A stretch of 64,000 nt of DNA. Origin: Tectiglobus sp965247245. GTDB lineage: Bacteria; Pseudomonadota; Alphaproteobacteria; Rhizobiales; Hyphomicrobiaceae. Numbering within the stretch: the stretch's first letter is position 1; every line of letters starts with the position of its first letter. Below, in pieces: positions 26,424 through 36,044 of the stretch. The position numbers were made by a program, and so were the translations under genes. The notes below the pieces were generated by a model. It was not told where the DNA came from and ran no database searches. It saw only the letters and a list, made by a program, of their open reading frames with translations. The stretch is taken from positions 2,356,001 through 2,420,000 of the forward strand of contig CBDFGV010000003.1 in assembly GCA_965247245.1 (NCBI GenBank), written 5' to 3'.

Positions 26424-26915
26424 ATGATCACGAAAGTGGCCGGCGATATTCTGCTGAGCGATGCGCAGGCGATTGCACATGGTGTGGCGCCTCATGATCA
26501 CTTCAACCAGGGGCTCGCCTTGGCGCTGCGCGAGAACCACCCGGCGATGGCGAAAGATTTTCGGCACTACTGTCACGTCCAAAACCCCAAGCCAGGACAC
26601 GCGTGGCTTTGGGCCGGGCCGGAACGGGTCATTATCTGTCTGATGACTCAGGACCCCGCACCCAGCAATCAGGCACATCCCGGCAAAGCGACGACCCACA
26701 ATGTCAATCGTGCTTTGCGGGAGTTGGTGAGTGTCGTCAAAGAGCAGAAGATTACTTCGCTGGCACTGCCCAAACTTGCCACCGGTGTTGGTGGGCTATC
26801 CTGGGCAGACGTCGAGCCTCTCATTGAGCAGCATCTGGCTGACCTCAACATTCCAGTTGTGATTTACGCGACTTATGTGAAGGGGCAGAAGGCATCGGAG
26901 AAACTCGCGGCCTAA
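26424..26915 (+). CDS. Macro-domain protein (ADP-ribose binding or hydrolysing)
   Basis: 163 residues, a single macro domain. The opening ITKVAGDILLSDAQAIAHGVAPHDHFNQGLALALRE matches the ADP-ribose pocket region, and PKLATGVGGLSWADVEPLIEQHL is the second loop of the fold. DarG-like antitoxins and Appr-1''-p processing proteins share this fold, but no DarT-type ADP-ribosyltransferase gene is next to it. It may remove ADP-ribose from proteins or metabolites. It shares an FNR-like box with the divergent stress-protein gene. Confidence 0.85.
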   Translation: MITKVAGDILLSDAQAIAHGVAPHDHFNQGLALALRENHPAMAKDFRHYCHVQNPKPGHAWLWAGPERVIICLMTQDPAPSNQAHPGKATTHNVNRALRELVSVVKEQKITSLALPKLATGVGGLSWADVEPLIEQHLADLNIPVVIYATYVKGQKASEKLAA

Positions 26916-27135
26916 TGCCGGCTTTCGTCATCGCGGACGACTTCGCAACAACTTCATCTGGGTCCATGTCACCTACAGGTCGGCCTCGTGGCGTCAGCAA
27001 GGACCCTTGTCTCAAACCAGAGTAGGACGTCGCGTGACTGCTACTCACAGTGAGGTTCGGGCCGTCGAAGTCCAGAGCGAAACTGACTTTTAGGTAGTCG
27101 ATGGATCGCGCCTCCATCCAGAGAAGGGAGCCGGC

Positions 27136-28122
27136 ATGATCATTCGGCTATTACTCAGCATCACCCTCATTGCGATTTCAGCGCCATCTGTTCACGCAGA
27201 TAAGTTGGCACCGTGTCGTAAGAACGCGTCGCCTGACAAGCAGATCAGGGCCTGTCTAGACATTATCAATCAAAGTCCTGGCAAGGACATACTGGCGAGT
27301 GCTTGGACGTATCGCGGGAACGCATACGCGCGAAAGGGCTTATTGGAAGCGGCCATCGAAAACTACTCGCAAGCCATTCGCATTAAGCCTACACATGCAG
27401 CTGGATGGATTGGCCGAGGTCACGTCCATCTCGTTGCACGGCATTTTTCTAAGGCGATCGAGGACTTTTCACAATCAATTCGTCTCAAACCGCAGGATGG
27501 GTCAAACTATGTTGCAAGAGGGTATGCGTTAATCGTCAGAAACAAACATCAAGAAGCCATCCAGGACTTCACCAAGGCCATTGCGATTTCCCCGTCAAAT
27601 GCTATCGCCTTCAATAACCGCGGTTTGGCTTATAGCAAGCTTGGTCAGTATAACCGTGCTGCTGACGACTTCACTCAGGCTATCCGCGTCAGTCCGCTTT
27701 ATGCTTTGGCCCACAACAACCGCGGCTATGTTCACGAAGCACTGGGCAAGAAGTCGAAAGCAATAGATGACTTCCGCAATGCTCTGGCGATTGACCCTTC
27801 GCTCGTTGGTGCTCGCGATGCTCTTGTCAGAATGTCCGCTGCGTCCGACCTCGCTGCCAATAGCACGATGCGAGTGGCTGCCGGCCAAGCGATTGCACAA
27901 CAAAGTTGTGCGTGGTGTCACGCGGTTGGAGTTCGGGGGCAAAGTCCCAATAAGGATGCACCAGCGTTTCGCGAAATTCATCGGCGTCATCCAATCCTGA
28001 ATTTGCGCAAGCCAATCTCACGCGCAATTGCGGAGCCCCATGACAAGATGCCCAGGTTACTTCTATCGAACACCGAAATTGATCAGGTCATCGCTTACAT
28101 AAATAGTCTGAGGGGCAGGTGA
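27136..28122 (+). CDS. TPR-cytochrome c fusion protein, exported
   Basis: 328 residues. Signal peptide about 1-21; five TPR units from about 54 to 226 (each with the A-x-x-x-R-G and A-I-x-D-F pattern); then a class I cytochrome c domain at about 245-325 with the heme-attachment motif C258-A-W-C261-H262 and a probable axial ligand Met305 in HDKMPRLLLS, ending in a helix DQVIAYINSL. Two extra Cys (27 and 40) precede the TPR part. Cytochrome c domains carry electrons in the periplasm; TPRs bind partner proteins. The combination suggests a redox protein docked on a partner complex, but no partner is encoded next to it. The start is supported by GAAGGGAG shortly upstream. Confidence 0.85.
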   Translation: MIIRLLLSITLIAISAPSVHADKLAPCRKNASPDKQIRACLDIINQSPGKDILASAWTYRGNAYARKGLLEAAIENYSQAIRIKPTHAAGWIGRGHVHLVARHFSKAIEDFSQSIRLKPQDGSNYVARGYALIVRNKHQEAIQDFTKAIAISPSNAIAFNNRGLAYSKLGQYNRAADDFTQAIRVSPLYALAHNNRGYVHEALGKKSKAIDDFRNALAIDPSLVGARDALVRMSAASDLAANSTMRVAAGQAIAQQSCAWCHAVGVRGQSPNKDAPAFREIHRRHPILNLRKPISRAIAEPHDKMPRLLLSNTEIDQVIAYINSLRGR

Positions 28123-29207
28123 GAACGGCTCTTGAAATTGCCGTGCGCACCCTAGCACTGGACTGCTTCTTGCGTTCCTATTCAGTTCATCCAATTTGCA
28201 TTGTCGTACGTTTCATTGCGACCGAAGTTGGCAGAGCGGAGCAAAGCGCCGGGGTTCTGAGTAGTCTCTATCTCATATCGAGATGTCCGAACAACGTTGC
28301 GCGCGAAGCGGTAGCAGGCCAGCGGGAAACGATCGAGATGAGCCAGTTAGGCAGCTGTGCTCTCAGTGTTAAATTGAGTCGTCGTGTCAACGGATATCGT
28401 CAAGTTTACTTCTTCATCTCCTGAATCCGCACCAACAACACACAAGACCCAACGACGGCTCTGGATCACAAGTGTCCAAACCCAGTGCGAGCAAACCGGG
28501 TCCGCTCTACTCCTTCAAAGCACGTATTGCAGGCTCAATAGGAGGTCCTCGTCATCAAGCCAGGAGCGGATAGTAGCGCGGTTGTCCATCACTGGCTCCA
28601 TCTAATAGGCAAACTTCACAAACCGGACGTTCTGATAAACTCACAATCAGAGCTTCTATCCTGAATGCGCGATTCGGCTCCTGAGTTTCTAGAGCTAGAA
28701 TCTGGCTGATGCTCGATTAGAACGACGCGACGCCAATATCTGCCCTTCTAGAGCGGTGATACGAACCTGATGGTTCAGTCCACTGCTCTCGCTTTATTGC
28801 ATTACTTCCTCACAACTCTCGTGTCTTGAATGAGCAAGCCAGATAGCCGTTCTCCGACACTCCTGTTAGTGGTCACAGGCTGCAACTTGTTGATCCAGGT
28901 CAACGACATTTCGGAAGCAGCTGATTTGATTTCGTGCGTGAACGTGAAGAACAAAGCAAAGTTGGTTTCTGGTCAAACCTATCGAAGCGATCCGGCATTT
29001 GTCATCTCGTCCTACGGCAGGGCGTGAGAAAACCGTGACCAACCTGAGCACTCAGTAGACCGGTAGCAATCTTGTCTTGTCACAGATTAGCAGAACACTG
29101 GGATCTCTAACCACGTAAATCCATGGTCGCACCATAGTCGAATCAGAATGGAGGATGCTGGAGGGCGAGTAAACCTGCAAACCTCGAGTGAATTGGAGCG
29201 AGATAGT
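28123..29207. other. Non-coding spacer
   Basis: About 1.1 kb without a convincing gene. A GTCCGCT motif occurs near 28501. Short open frames here (for example 28830-29027) have no recognisable content. Confidence 0.5.
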
Positions 29208-29591
29208 ATGAACGATATGCTTCAATCTAAGCAGATGGCAAATCTGGGCTACGAGCCGGAATTCATGAAGTCACTAGCATTTGGCCGTGCGACCATGCTT
29301 GGTTACAGCGCCAAAACTTGCAGGCACGTAGCAGATGCCTATCAAGAGTGGCTCAATTTCATCGGACGTCGTTTGGAAGAGGATGCCCAGTTTGCAGAGA
29401 AGCTGAGCCAACTAAAGAATCCAGAAGAGCTTACAAGCGCCTATTCTGCATTTCTTGCAAAGGCTGCTCAGGACTATCAAAATGAGTTTGCCGCAATAGC
29501 AAAGATTACAGGTGAATTGTCCAATGAGATGACAGATGCCGTACAAGACCTTGGAAAATCACCAGCCGCAGGGGCCGTCCTCGGTGAGTGA
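29208..29591 (+). CDS. Phasin family protein
   Basis: 127 residues from the ATG at 29208, with GGAG 9 bases upstream; the frame extends to 29148. It is entirely helical and amphipathic, with the phasin-like core FMKSLAFGRATMLGYSAKT and AYQEWLNFIGRRLEEDAQFAEKL. Phasins coat polyhydroxyalkanoate granules. No PHA synthase is in the window. The next gene, a PaaK-like adenylate-forming enzyme, is 220 bases downstream on the same strand. Confidence 0.65.
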   Translation: MNDMLQSKQMANLGYEPEFMKSLAFGRATMLGYSAKTCRHVADAYQEWLNFIGRRLEEDAQFAEKLSQLKNPEELTSAYSAFLAKAAQDYQNEFAAIAKITGELSNEMTDAVQDLGKSPAAGAVLGE

Positions 29592-29813
29592 ACATACTCG
29601 GCGCTGCTGCACATATCTTGTTTCCGTTTGTCTTGTCGCGCGGAGCGAAAGGCTACTGGCTTGAGTTCGTCGCTTTGTCCTTGACCCGTCAAAGGCCCGC
29701 CTGGACTAAGGTCTGCTTGTTCCTGAAGGTGCAGTTCACATCTACAAGTATGAACAGATCCTTAGTTTCTGAACAAGTTCGAATGATTGGAAAATCGCTT
29801 TGGGGGGCATCGT

Positions 29814-31157
29814 ATGAGCTTGAATTTAGCAGCTCGCATCCTCTGGAACATGGTTCGAGTTGCTACACGAGAAGGCTGGGAGCGAGACCGACTGGAGGCT
29901 CACCAGCTGTCTGCTCTGGCGAGATTGCGCGGCCATACCTATGAACATTCTTCGTTCTATCGCAAACTGCATCAAGGCTTGGAGGACGCTCCCCTGGAGC
30001 AGCTCCCCATCGTCACGAAGCGACAACTGATGGCAGCTTACGATGATGTCGTGACCGACCCAGAAATTAGATACGAGGCCCTCCATCGGCATTTGATCGA
30101 TCAGCGTGACGATGAGCTCTTCAACAATAAATACATCGTATGCGCCACATCGGGCACCAGCGGAACGCCAGGCATATTCCCATATTCAGAGGACGAGTGG
30201 GCCGTAATTCTAGCATCGTTCGCGAGAGCGAGCCGATGGGCTGGTACTCACGTTCGGCTGTTTAATCCCATGCGTCTGGCCATTGTCGGCTCGGATAAGC
30301 TTTCGCATCAGTCGCGTGTTGTGGCAGGCAGCTTCGACAGTCCTTGGGTTCCAACAATAAGGGTGTCCGCAACCGAGCCAATTGATCAGATCATGTCCAA
30401 GTTGAGCGATTGGCAGCCTGAAATGTTGGTCGCCTACTCCGCATTGGCTGGTGTGTTGGCAGATGCGCATTTGCGAGGACAACTCGAAATTAATCCTCGA
30501 ATTGTCATGTGCGTTGCGGAAGCGTTGAAGCCATCTGTAAGGCAACTGATCCGAGAGGCATGGGGCAACGAACCGTATGAAAACTATGCTGCGACAGAAG
30601 TGGGTGTGGTTGCTGCGGAATGCAATGCTCATAAGGGATTGCATCTCTTTGAAGACTTGACCATTGTAGAGTTTGTGGATGGTGAAGGCCGCGCTGTTGC
30701 ACCTGGCGAAATGAGCGCTCGGACCCTTATAACCCCTCTCTACTCGACCACCTTCCCTCTCATCCGCTACGAGCTTGATGACACAGCAACATTCACGGTC
30801 GAAACTTGCAGTTGCGGCATGCCGTTCAACCGCATCACCAAAATTGGCGGCCGAATTGCTGAAACACTGAAGATTACAACGCAAAGTGGAAGCACATCAG
30901 TTTTGCATCCAAGCGACTTTGATGCGGTTATGTCGACGACCAACGTCAAGGCCTGGCAAATTGCTTGTTACACTGGGCATTTGGACGTGCTTGTCCTTGG
31001 TCCGCCCTCAGAGTCGCACCTCGACGAGGTCGACAAGTGTATTGCAGAGCTTCTGTCCAAAAAGGGGCTCTCCCACTTTGGCCGCAATATTCGCGTGGTC
31101 GATCAGATTCCACGCCTCAAATCTGGCAAGATGGCCATTGTCCGAGATGAGCGTTAG
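29814..31157 (+). CDS. PaaK-like adenylate-forming enzyme (phenylacetate-CoA ligase family)
   Basis: 447 residues from the ATG at 29814, preceded by a GGGGGG ribosome site; the frame extends to 29787. The AMP/phosphate-binding loop is ATSGTSGTPGIFPYSEDEW, the second family motif is ENYAATEVGVVAAEC, and the C-terminal domain has RYELDDTATF and the catalytic-type Lys in PRLKSGKMAIV. Relatives activate aryl or acyl acids as CoA thioesters or adenylates; some act in CapK/coenzyme F390 roles. The substrate cannot be told. It is not next to phenylacetate genes. Confidence 0.8.
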   Translation: MSLNLAARILWNMVRVATREGWERDRLEAHQLSALARLRGHTYEHSSFYRKLHQGLEDAPLEQLPIVTKRQLMAAYDDVVTDPEIRYEALHRHLIDQRDDELFNNKYIVCATSGTSGTPGIFPYSEDEWAVILASFARASRWAGTHVRLFNPMRLAIVGSDKLSHQSRVVAGSFDSPWVPTIRVSATEPIDQIMSKLSDWQPEMLVAYSALAGVLADAHLRGQLEINPRIVMCVAEALKPSVRQLIREAWGNEPYENYAATEVGVVAAECNAHKGLHLFEDLTIVEFVDGEGRAVAPGEMSARTLITPLYSTTFPLIRYELDDTATFTVETCSCGMPFNRITKIGGRIAETLKITTQSGSTSVLHPSDFDAVMSTTNVKAWQIACYTGHLDVLVLGPPSESHLDEVDKCIAELLSKKGLSHFGRNIRVVDQIPRLKSGKMAIVRDER

Positions 31158-31746
31158 GCAAATGGTTGCGATTATCCCAGCAGCAGATTCATGCGCTGCG
31201 GTCACTAGGCCATCAGAATGAAACGCAGGCACAGGTTCTCAACGGCTTACAGAAGAACGATCTCGTCGTCTTGCATCCGAGTGATCGCCTTGCACATGGT
31301 TTTCGGATTCTATGGCGGGACGGTTGAGCAGAACGTCCTGAGGTTCCAGTGCAAGCAGTCGACAAGTGAATACTCGCAACCGGCGATACTGTCATTCGGA
31401 TCAACGTACAGATTGAATGCCAAGCTCCTCTGCCATGCAATCACTACTCGAAGTAGCATAAGAGCCCGTGTCTAAGGCAGTTTGCGATGTTAATGAGCCC
31501 CGCGGATAGTCGTCTCGTTTCTTCAGACTCGAATTGACGCATTGAGGGGCATAGAGACAGGCCGTTGTTTCCTGCGTGCCAAAGTTCCGATATTGATCGC
31601 AGCAGAATTGGTGCTACCTGGTCGATCGTCTAGCTCTGGGAGCACCAGCTTACCGACTGTCGGTAGTACGCTATATCCGCTTGGTCCACAGGCCAGAACT
31701 TCATCTTTTGGCGGAGACTAGTGTTTGTCATCTCATGGACAGGAAC
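31158..31746. other. Non-coding spacer
   Basis: About 590 bases between convergent genes, with no gene or element recognised. Confidence 0.5.
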
Positions 31747-32406
31747 TCAGGATTTCTGTACGTCTGCAAGAAACCAGCGGAAGAACAGGGTCGCAAGTAT
31801 TGCTGCAACCAACTGCACAGCAACAAAGGCTGCTACATTCGCAGGATTGATGCCAGCGAAAGTATCTGAGAATCCTCTCGCTATGGTCACGGCTGGATTG
31901 GCAAATGAAGTGGAAGACGTGAACCAGTATGCCGCTGTAATGTAGAGACCGACAGCCATGGGAACGAAATCAGCACGCGCCTTGAGGCAGCAGAGAATCG
32001 TACCAACAAGACCAAACGTTGCTACAAATTCACCAACCCATTGACCAATGCCTGTACGGCTTGTGGTTGAAGGATCAATCAGCGGGTTGTCGAACATAAG
32101 ATGTGCCGTAAGGACACCGACGATACCTCCAAACACTTGCGCACCAACGTATAGGATTGCTGCCCAAGGCGCGATCTCTCTTCGTAGAGCGAAGCTGAGC
32201 GTCACCGCCGGATTGAAATGTGCGCCCGATACAGGCCCGAATATCGTTATTAAGACAACGAGAATAGCACCTGTTGGAATAGTATTGCCAAGTAGAGCAA
32301 TGGCGATGTTTCCGCCGGCCAGTCGCTCGGCCATGATGCCGGAACCAACAACAGTTGCCAGAAGTGAAAACGTACCGAGCCACTCGGCAACCAATTTGCG
32401 TTCCAT
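31747..32406 (-). CDS. aqpS: Aquaporin/MIP channel, AqpS-like
   Basis: 219 residues, six membrane helices. Two NPA boxes are visible: FNPAVT (NPA 65-67) and FANPAVTIAR (NPA 170-172, with the selectivity Arg at 177). This is the form seen in AqpS, the channel that lets arsenite leave the cell in rhizobial arsenic operons. The nearby ArsR-type repressor supports that use. No arsenate reductase (ArsC) is present in the window. It follows the dehydratase gene on the same strand after 9 bases, so both are probably one operon read from the 33.4-33.6 kb promoter. Confidence 0.85.
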   Translation of the reverse strand: MERKLVAEWLGTFSLLATVVGSGIMAERLAGGNIAIALLGNTIPTGAILVVLITIFGPVSGAHFNPAVTLSFALRREIAPWAAILYVGAQVFGGIVGVLTAHLMFDNPLIDPSTTSRTGIGQWVGEFVATFGLVGTILCCLKARADFVPMAVGLYITAAYWFTSSTSFANPAVTIARGFSDTFAGINPANVAAFVAVQLVAAILATLFFRWFLADVQKS

Positions 32407-32415
32407 TGTATTGTC

Positions 32416-33426
32416 CTATGAATTGGGCTGATGATCCAGGAGTTGGCAAAAACGATCGGCATCGACATTCCCGCCCGTAACGACTGTTGCTACGACCTTG
32501 CCTTTGATTTCGACAGCACCGCTGAGGACGGCTGCGATGCCAACGGCAGCCCCAGGTTCGACCACGATCTTGTAATGTTCGTAGGCGAAACGCATTGCGG
32601 TGCGGACTTCTTCGTCACTGGCGACTACGCCGCCGGCCAGCAAGTGGCGATTGATTGGGAAAGTGACCTCATTCGGTATCGGTGTCATGATGGCATCACA
32701 AATCGTTCGTTGCCCCTTGGGATTTGCTATGCGCTCACCAGCCTCGAGTGAACGGCGTGTATCATCAAACAGCAGGGGTTCGGCAGCATAGACAGACGTC
32801 CAGGTTGAAAGCGCATTCATGGCCACCGCAGTCGCCGCGGTTAGTCCACCACCTCCGCATGGAATGAGTACGGCATCAGGGCGAGCATCCAGGTTTTGCG
32901 CTTGCTCATAGAGTTCCAATGCTACTGTTCCAGCACCAGCAAGAACGCGAGCATCTGCGCTTGGCGGTACAATGATCCGCCCAGTTTCGGCACGTAACCT
33001 TTCAACGACCTCATCACTGTTTTCAGTGTCGCGCTCGAACGTAGCGATTTCGCAACCTAGCACTCGAGCCGCCTTCATTTTAGCTGTTGGTACATCACTC
33101 GGCATGACGATCAGAGCGGATGAACCAAGCAGACGAGCAGCGAGTGCAACACCAAGTGCATGGTTGCCTGAGGAATAGGTGATGGCGCCTCTGGCCTTTT
33201 CTGCGTCAGCGAGCTGGCGGATACAATTGTATGCGCCGCGGAACTTGAACGCTCCAGTGCGCTGAAAGGATTCAGCCTTGATCAAAAGCCGGCCGCCGAG
33301 TGCGTCGTTAATATCGGGGTTCTCCAGCAAAGGCGTTCGGACTATCACTTCTTTGAGTGCCGAACCTGCTGCGGCGATGTCGTCAAGTGTCACCGCATGG
33401 TGTGAAGAAGGGCTAGCAGGTGCCAT
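32416..33426 (-). CDS. Threonine/serine dehydratase-like PLP enzyme
   Basis: 336 residues, fold type II. The PLP lysine is in the family motif SFQRTGAFKFRGAYN (about residue 61), the asparagine loop is SSGNHALGVALAA, and the phosphate-binding Gly loop is PCGGGGL; VTGGNVD closes the C-terminus. The enzyme dehydrates serine or threonine (or racemises serine). No C-terminal ACT domain, so it is the short catabolic type and not allosteric IlvA. Its place between ArsR and AqpS is unusual. It is divergent from arsR, with a 164-base gap. Confidence 0.88.
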   Translation of the reverse strand: MAPASPSSHHAVTLDDIAAAGSALKEVIVRTPLLENPDINDALGGRLLIKAESFQRTGAFKFRGAYNCIRQLADAEKARGAITYSSGNHALGVALAARLLGSSALIVMPSDVPTAKMKAARVLGCEIATFERDTENSDEVVERLRAETGRIIVPPSADARVLAGAGTVALELYEQAQNLDARPDAVLIPCGGGGLTAATAVAMNALSTWTSVYAAEPLLFDDTRRSLEAGERIANPKGQRTICDAIMTPIPNEVTFPINRHLLAGGVVASDEEVRTAMRFAYEHYKIVVEPGAAVGIAAVLSGAVEIKGKVVATVVTGGNVDADRFCQLLDHQPNS

Positions 33427-33570
33427 AGATCGTCCAACGGGTTTGATGAACTTTGGAGCAACAAAAGCAACGTCTCCTCAGCCCCAAATCAGTAATCCAT
33501 CGTCAATTCGGGAAATGACGAATTGTATAGCTTGAGCTATCGGTTGATTGCTGGCTTGTCAAGATACGTT

Positions 33571-33590
33571 ACTTCGGGCATTACCGAAGT
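33571..33590. promoter_or_regulatory. Palindrome directly before arsR-like gene (possible operator)
   Basis: ACTTCGG-GCATTA-CCGAAGT is a perfect 7-bp inverted repeat ending at the base before the ArsR ATG. Such spacing fits autorepression and could also control the divergent dehydratase-aquaporin operon. No separate ribosome site is visible, so the transcript may be nearly leaderless. Confidence 0.6.
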
Positions 33591-33923
33591 ATGGATCAAG
33601 GTATTGCCATAGAAGCGTTCGCTGCGCTCGCTCAGTCAACTCGCATGAGCGTCTTTCGTCTGCTTGTCCGTGCAGGCCCAGAGAGCCTACCAGTCGGTGA
33701 GATCGGGCGTCAGCTTGACATCGTACCCTCGACTCTATCCGGCCATCTTGCAATCTTGAAGCGGGCTGGACTCGTGACTGCCGAAAGGCATCAGCGAGAA
33801 ATCCACTACGCAGCCGACCTCAATGCAGTGAACGACCTGATCGGCTTCTTGCTAGCGGATTGCTGCGAAGGCCGATTTGACAACTGCTCCGAAATACTTT
33901 CGCTTTTGAAGTCGCCTGCTTGA
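33591..33923 (+). CDS. arsR: ArsR family metalloregulator (arsenic type)
   Basis: 110 residues. Winged-helix region VGEIGRQLDIVPSTLSGHLAILKRAGLV, with the wing RHQREIHYAAD. The C-terminal LLADCCEGRFDNCSEI has three cysteines, the arrangement seen in arsenite-sensing ArsR of rhizobia. It would repress its own gene and the aquaporin operon until arsenite binds. The IS110 element starts right after it, so genes that may once have followed in an ars operon have been separated or lost. Confidence 0.88.
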   Translation: MDQGIAIEAFAALAQSTRMSVFRLLVRAGPESLPVGEIGRQLDIVPSTLSGHLAILKRAGLVTAERHQREIHYAADLNAVNDLIGFLLADCCEGRFDNCSEILSLLKSPA

Positions 33924-33974
33924 TCTTAGCTTACTCAGCTTCTCAGCTGATGCCGCAAGTGCTCAGGTCTGCTA

Positions 33975-34056
33975 ATGGGATGGACCGGCTGCTCCCCTAG
34001 AGCCAGCAGGTTAGGCTGTCAGCCTCTCACCTGCAAACCAAGGAGCAGCATCCCAT
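33975..34056 (+). ncRNA. Highly structured leader of IS110 transposase (bridge-RNA or start-masking candidate)
   Basis: Outer stem: ATGGGAT (33975-33981) plus GCTGCTCC (33988-33995) pair with GGAGCAGC (34042-34049) plus ATCCCAT (34050-34056). Inner stem: GCAGGT (34006-34011) pairs with ACCTGC (34029-34034), and inside it AGGCT (34013-34017) with AGCCT (34021-34025) around a 3-base loop. The outer stem covers the first two bases of the transposase ATG. IS110 elements are known to encode a bridge RNA in a non-coding end; whether this is that RNA or a translation-control hairpin is not decided by the sequence. Confidence 0.5.
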
Positions 34057-35119
34057 GGCCTCAAATTCCTCAAAGATCCCCACGGAACTGTCTGTCGTCG
34101 GCATCCATATCGGCAAGGACGTGTTTCACATTGTGGGCTTTGATCAAGGCGGCAAGGTTGTCTTGCGACGCAAGATCAAGCGCATGGCGCTTGTCGCAAC
34201 ATTCGAGAAGCTACCGCGCTGCATCATAGGGTTGGAAGCTTGTCTCAGCGCGCATTTTGTCAGCCGCACATTACGCCATCTCGGCTTCGAGCCGCGGATC
34301 ATTCCGGCGAAGTACACTAAGCCGTTCGTGAAAGGTCAGAAGAACGACTACAACGATGCTGAGGGTATCGCTGAAGCAGCGCTACGCCCGAACCTGAAGT
34401 GCGTCAGCGAGAAGTCGCAGGAGCAGTTGGATCTCCAGGCATTGCATAGGGTGCGGTCCCGCCTGGTGTCGCAGCGCACCGCAACGATCAATCAGATCCG
34501 TGCCTTCCTGATTGAGCAGAACATTACGGTGCGACCGGGAGCACGGGCCTTGCGCAACTCCCTGTTTGCCATCATCCAGAACCGAGCGGACGAGATTTCT
34601 CCGCGCATGTCGGACATCATTGTCGGGCTTTACGAAGATTGGTTGTGGTTGGACGAACGTATTGAAGGGATTACGAAAGAGATCGAAAAGATCAGTCACA
34701 CAGAGAGCCATTGCGAACGGTTGATGAGCGTTCCCGGCATCGGTCCGATGATTTCAACGGCGATGGTCGCAGCTATTGGCACAGGCGAAGCCTTCGATCG
34801 AGGCCGCGACTTCGGTGCCTGGCTCGGACTAGTGCCGCGACAGTACAGTACCGGCGGCAAACCGATCCTCGGTCGGATTTCAAAACGCGGCAGCCGATAT
34901 CTGCGCACCTTGTTCGTGCAGTCTGCTCATATCATTCTGATGCGGCCACACAACTGGGACAAGTTCAGTTTTGGCCCCTGGCTCAAGCAGGCATCTGAGC
35001 GGATGCACAAGAATAAGCTTGCAGCGGCTCTCGCCAACAAGCTCGCGCGCATTGCCTGGAGCGTTCTAAGAAACGGACGGAAATTCGATATGCACAAACT
35101 TGAGGCGGCCTCGCTCTGA
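34055..35119 (+). mobile_element. IS110-family transposase
   Basis: 354 residues, complete frame. The N-terminal RuvC-like domain shows GIHIGKDVFHIVG, where the usual catalytic Asp of GxDxxK is His18; then Glu61 (IGLEACLS) and D98-x2-D101 (KNDYNDAEGIAEA). The C-terminal transposase_20 domain has PGIGPMISTAMVAAIG, GAWLGLVPRQYSTGGK and the conserved Ser region SKRGSRYLRTLFV. Such transposases act with a bridge RNA and leave few or no target duplications. It lies just after arsR. Exact ends are not marked by inverted repeats that could be recognised. Confidence 0.92.
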
Positions 35120-36044
35120 CGACAATCGCTTTGAATGAGTTCGCGAATGAGATGACTGCATGGAACGGATCAAGAAACGCCCGCAAAGTCTGATGACCCT
35201 AATGACTGCCTGACAGTCGTTCCGCTAATGAGACCCCTGGCGCGTGCGTATTCCCATCAAGGCCACGGCCCGCGTGTCGATCAAAAAGGCCGGATACATA
35301 TCAGCGACTTCCGATCTCCACGCACGAAACTCACTTGCGTAACGCAGCCGGTCCATACATTCGGGTCAAACATCGATATGAACCGCGCTGCTAACGATGA
35401 CCCATTGATAGTCAGAATAGAGCCACCTCTATGGAAGTACCAGAGTGCGTGAGCACAGCGGACACGCTCTATCCGAAATGACGCGGTAGCTTCGGGCCAG
35501 TAGTGAGCATAATCTGCTACAGCATCCTGAGTCCGCTCTTAACTTTTAAGGCGGAAGTGAAAGGCTTAGCATCTGGTCTTCTGCGTTGGGCCATAACCGG
35601 ACCTCACCCAAACTCAAGTTCGTGTAAGTCGAGTGTCTGCTCCGACCAAGAGCAAAAGTGAGCTGGCTAGCGATGTTCTCGTGATCGAGCTACGTGCGAT
35701 CTGACTATGAGCCACCACCTACTGGTGCTAAATCCACAACGCGGACTCGGCGGATTGGTTAGGACCGCGCGAATTGCGTGTGCCGTAAATGACCGGTTCT
35801 TGGCGAAGAGCAATCCATATGCACTCATAGGCTGCGTTTCTAACCGTCAATCAGCTCTACCAGCCCTAGCTCTCCGACTTGGCGCCGTAGCGAGAGTTCC
35901 CGCCTCCTAGAGCTAAGTCGCGTGGTCGTAGCCCCGTCACGGCTTCGACATGAACCATATCCTTGGGCGAAATGCGCCTTGCTTTGGGTGTCCGCGAAAC
36001 CGGCGAAGGACCGCTATCCGATTGTGCCCATCAAGCCGCACCGC
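35120..36044. other. Non-coding spacer with dispersed repeat
   Basis: About 925 bases. The first part must hold the right end of the IS110 element. The stretch 35665-35746 is a type C repeat copy, and GTCCGCT/AGCGGAC-like motifs occur near 35474 and 35533. No gene is recognised. Confidence 0.6.
35665..35746. repeat. Dispersed repeat, type C copy 2
   Basis: Diverged copy of 8065-8145, sharing GCTAGCGATGTT, CCACCT-CTGGTGC and GCGGACT blocks in the same order. Confidence 0.6.

Noticed and set aside
26424..26915. DarTG-type toxin-antitoxin unit
   Set aside because: Only a macro-domain gene is present; no DarT-like partner next to it.
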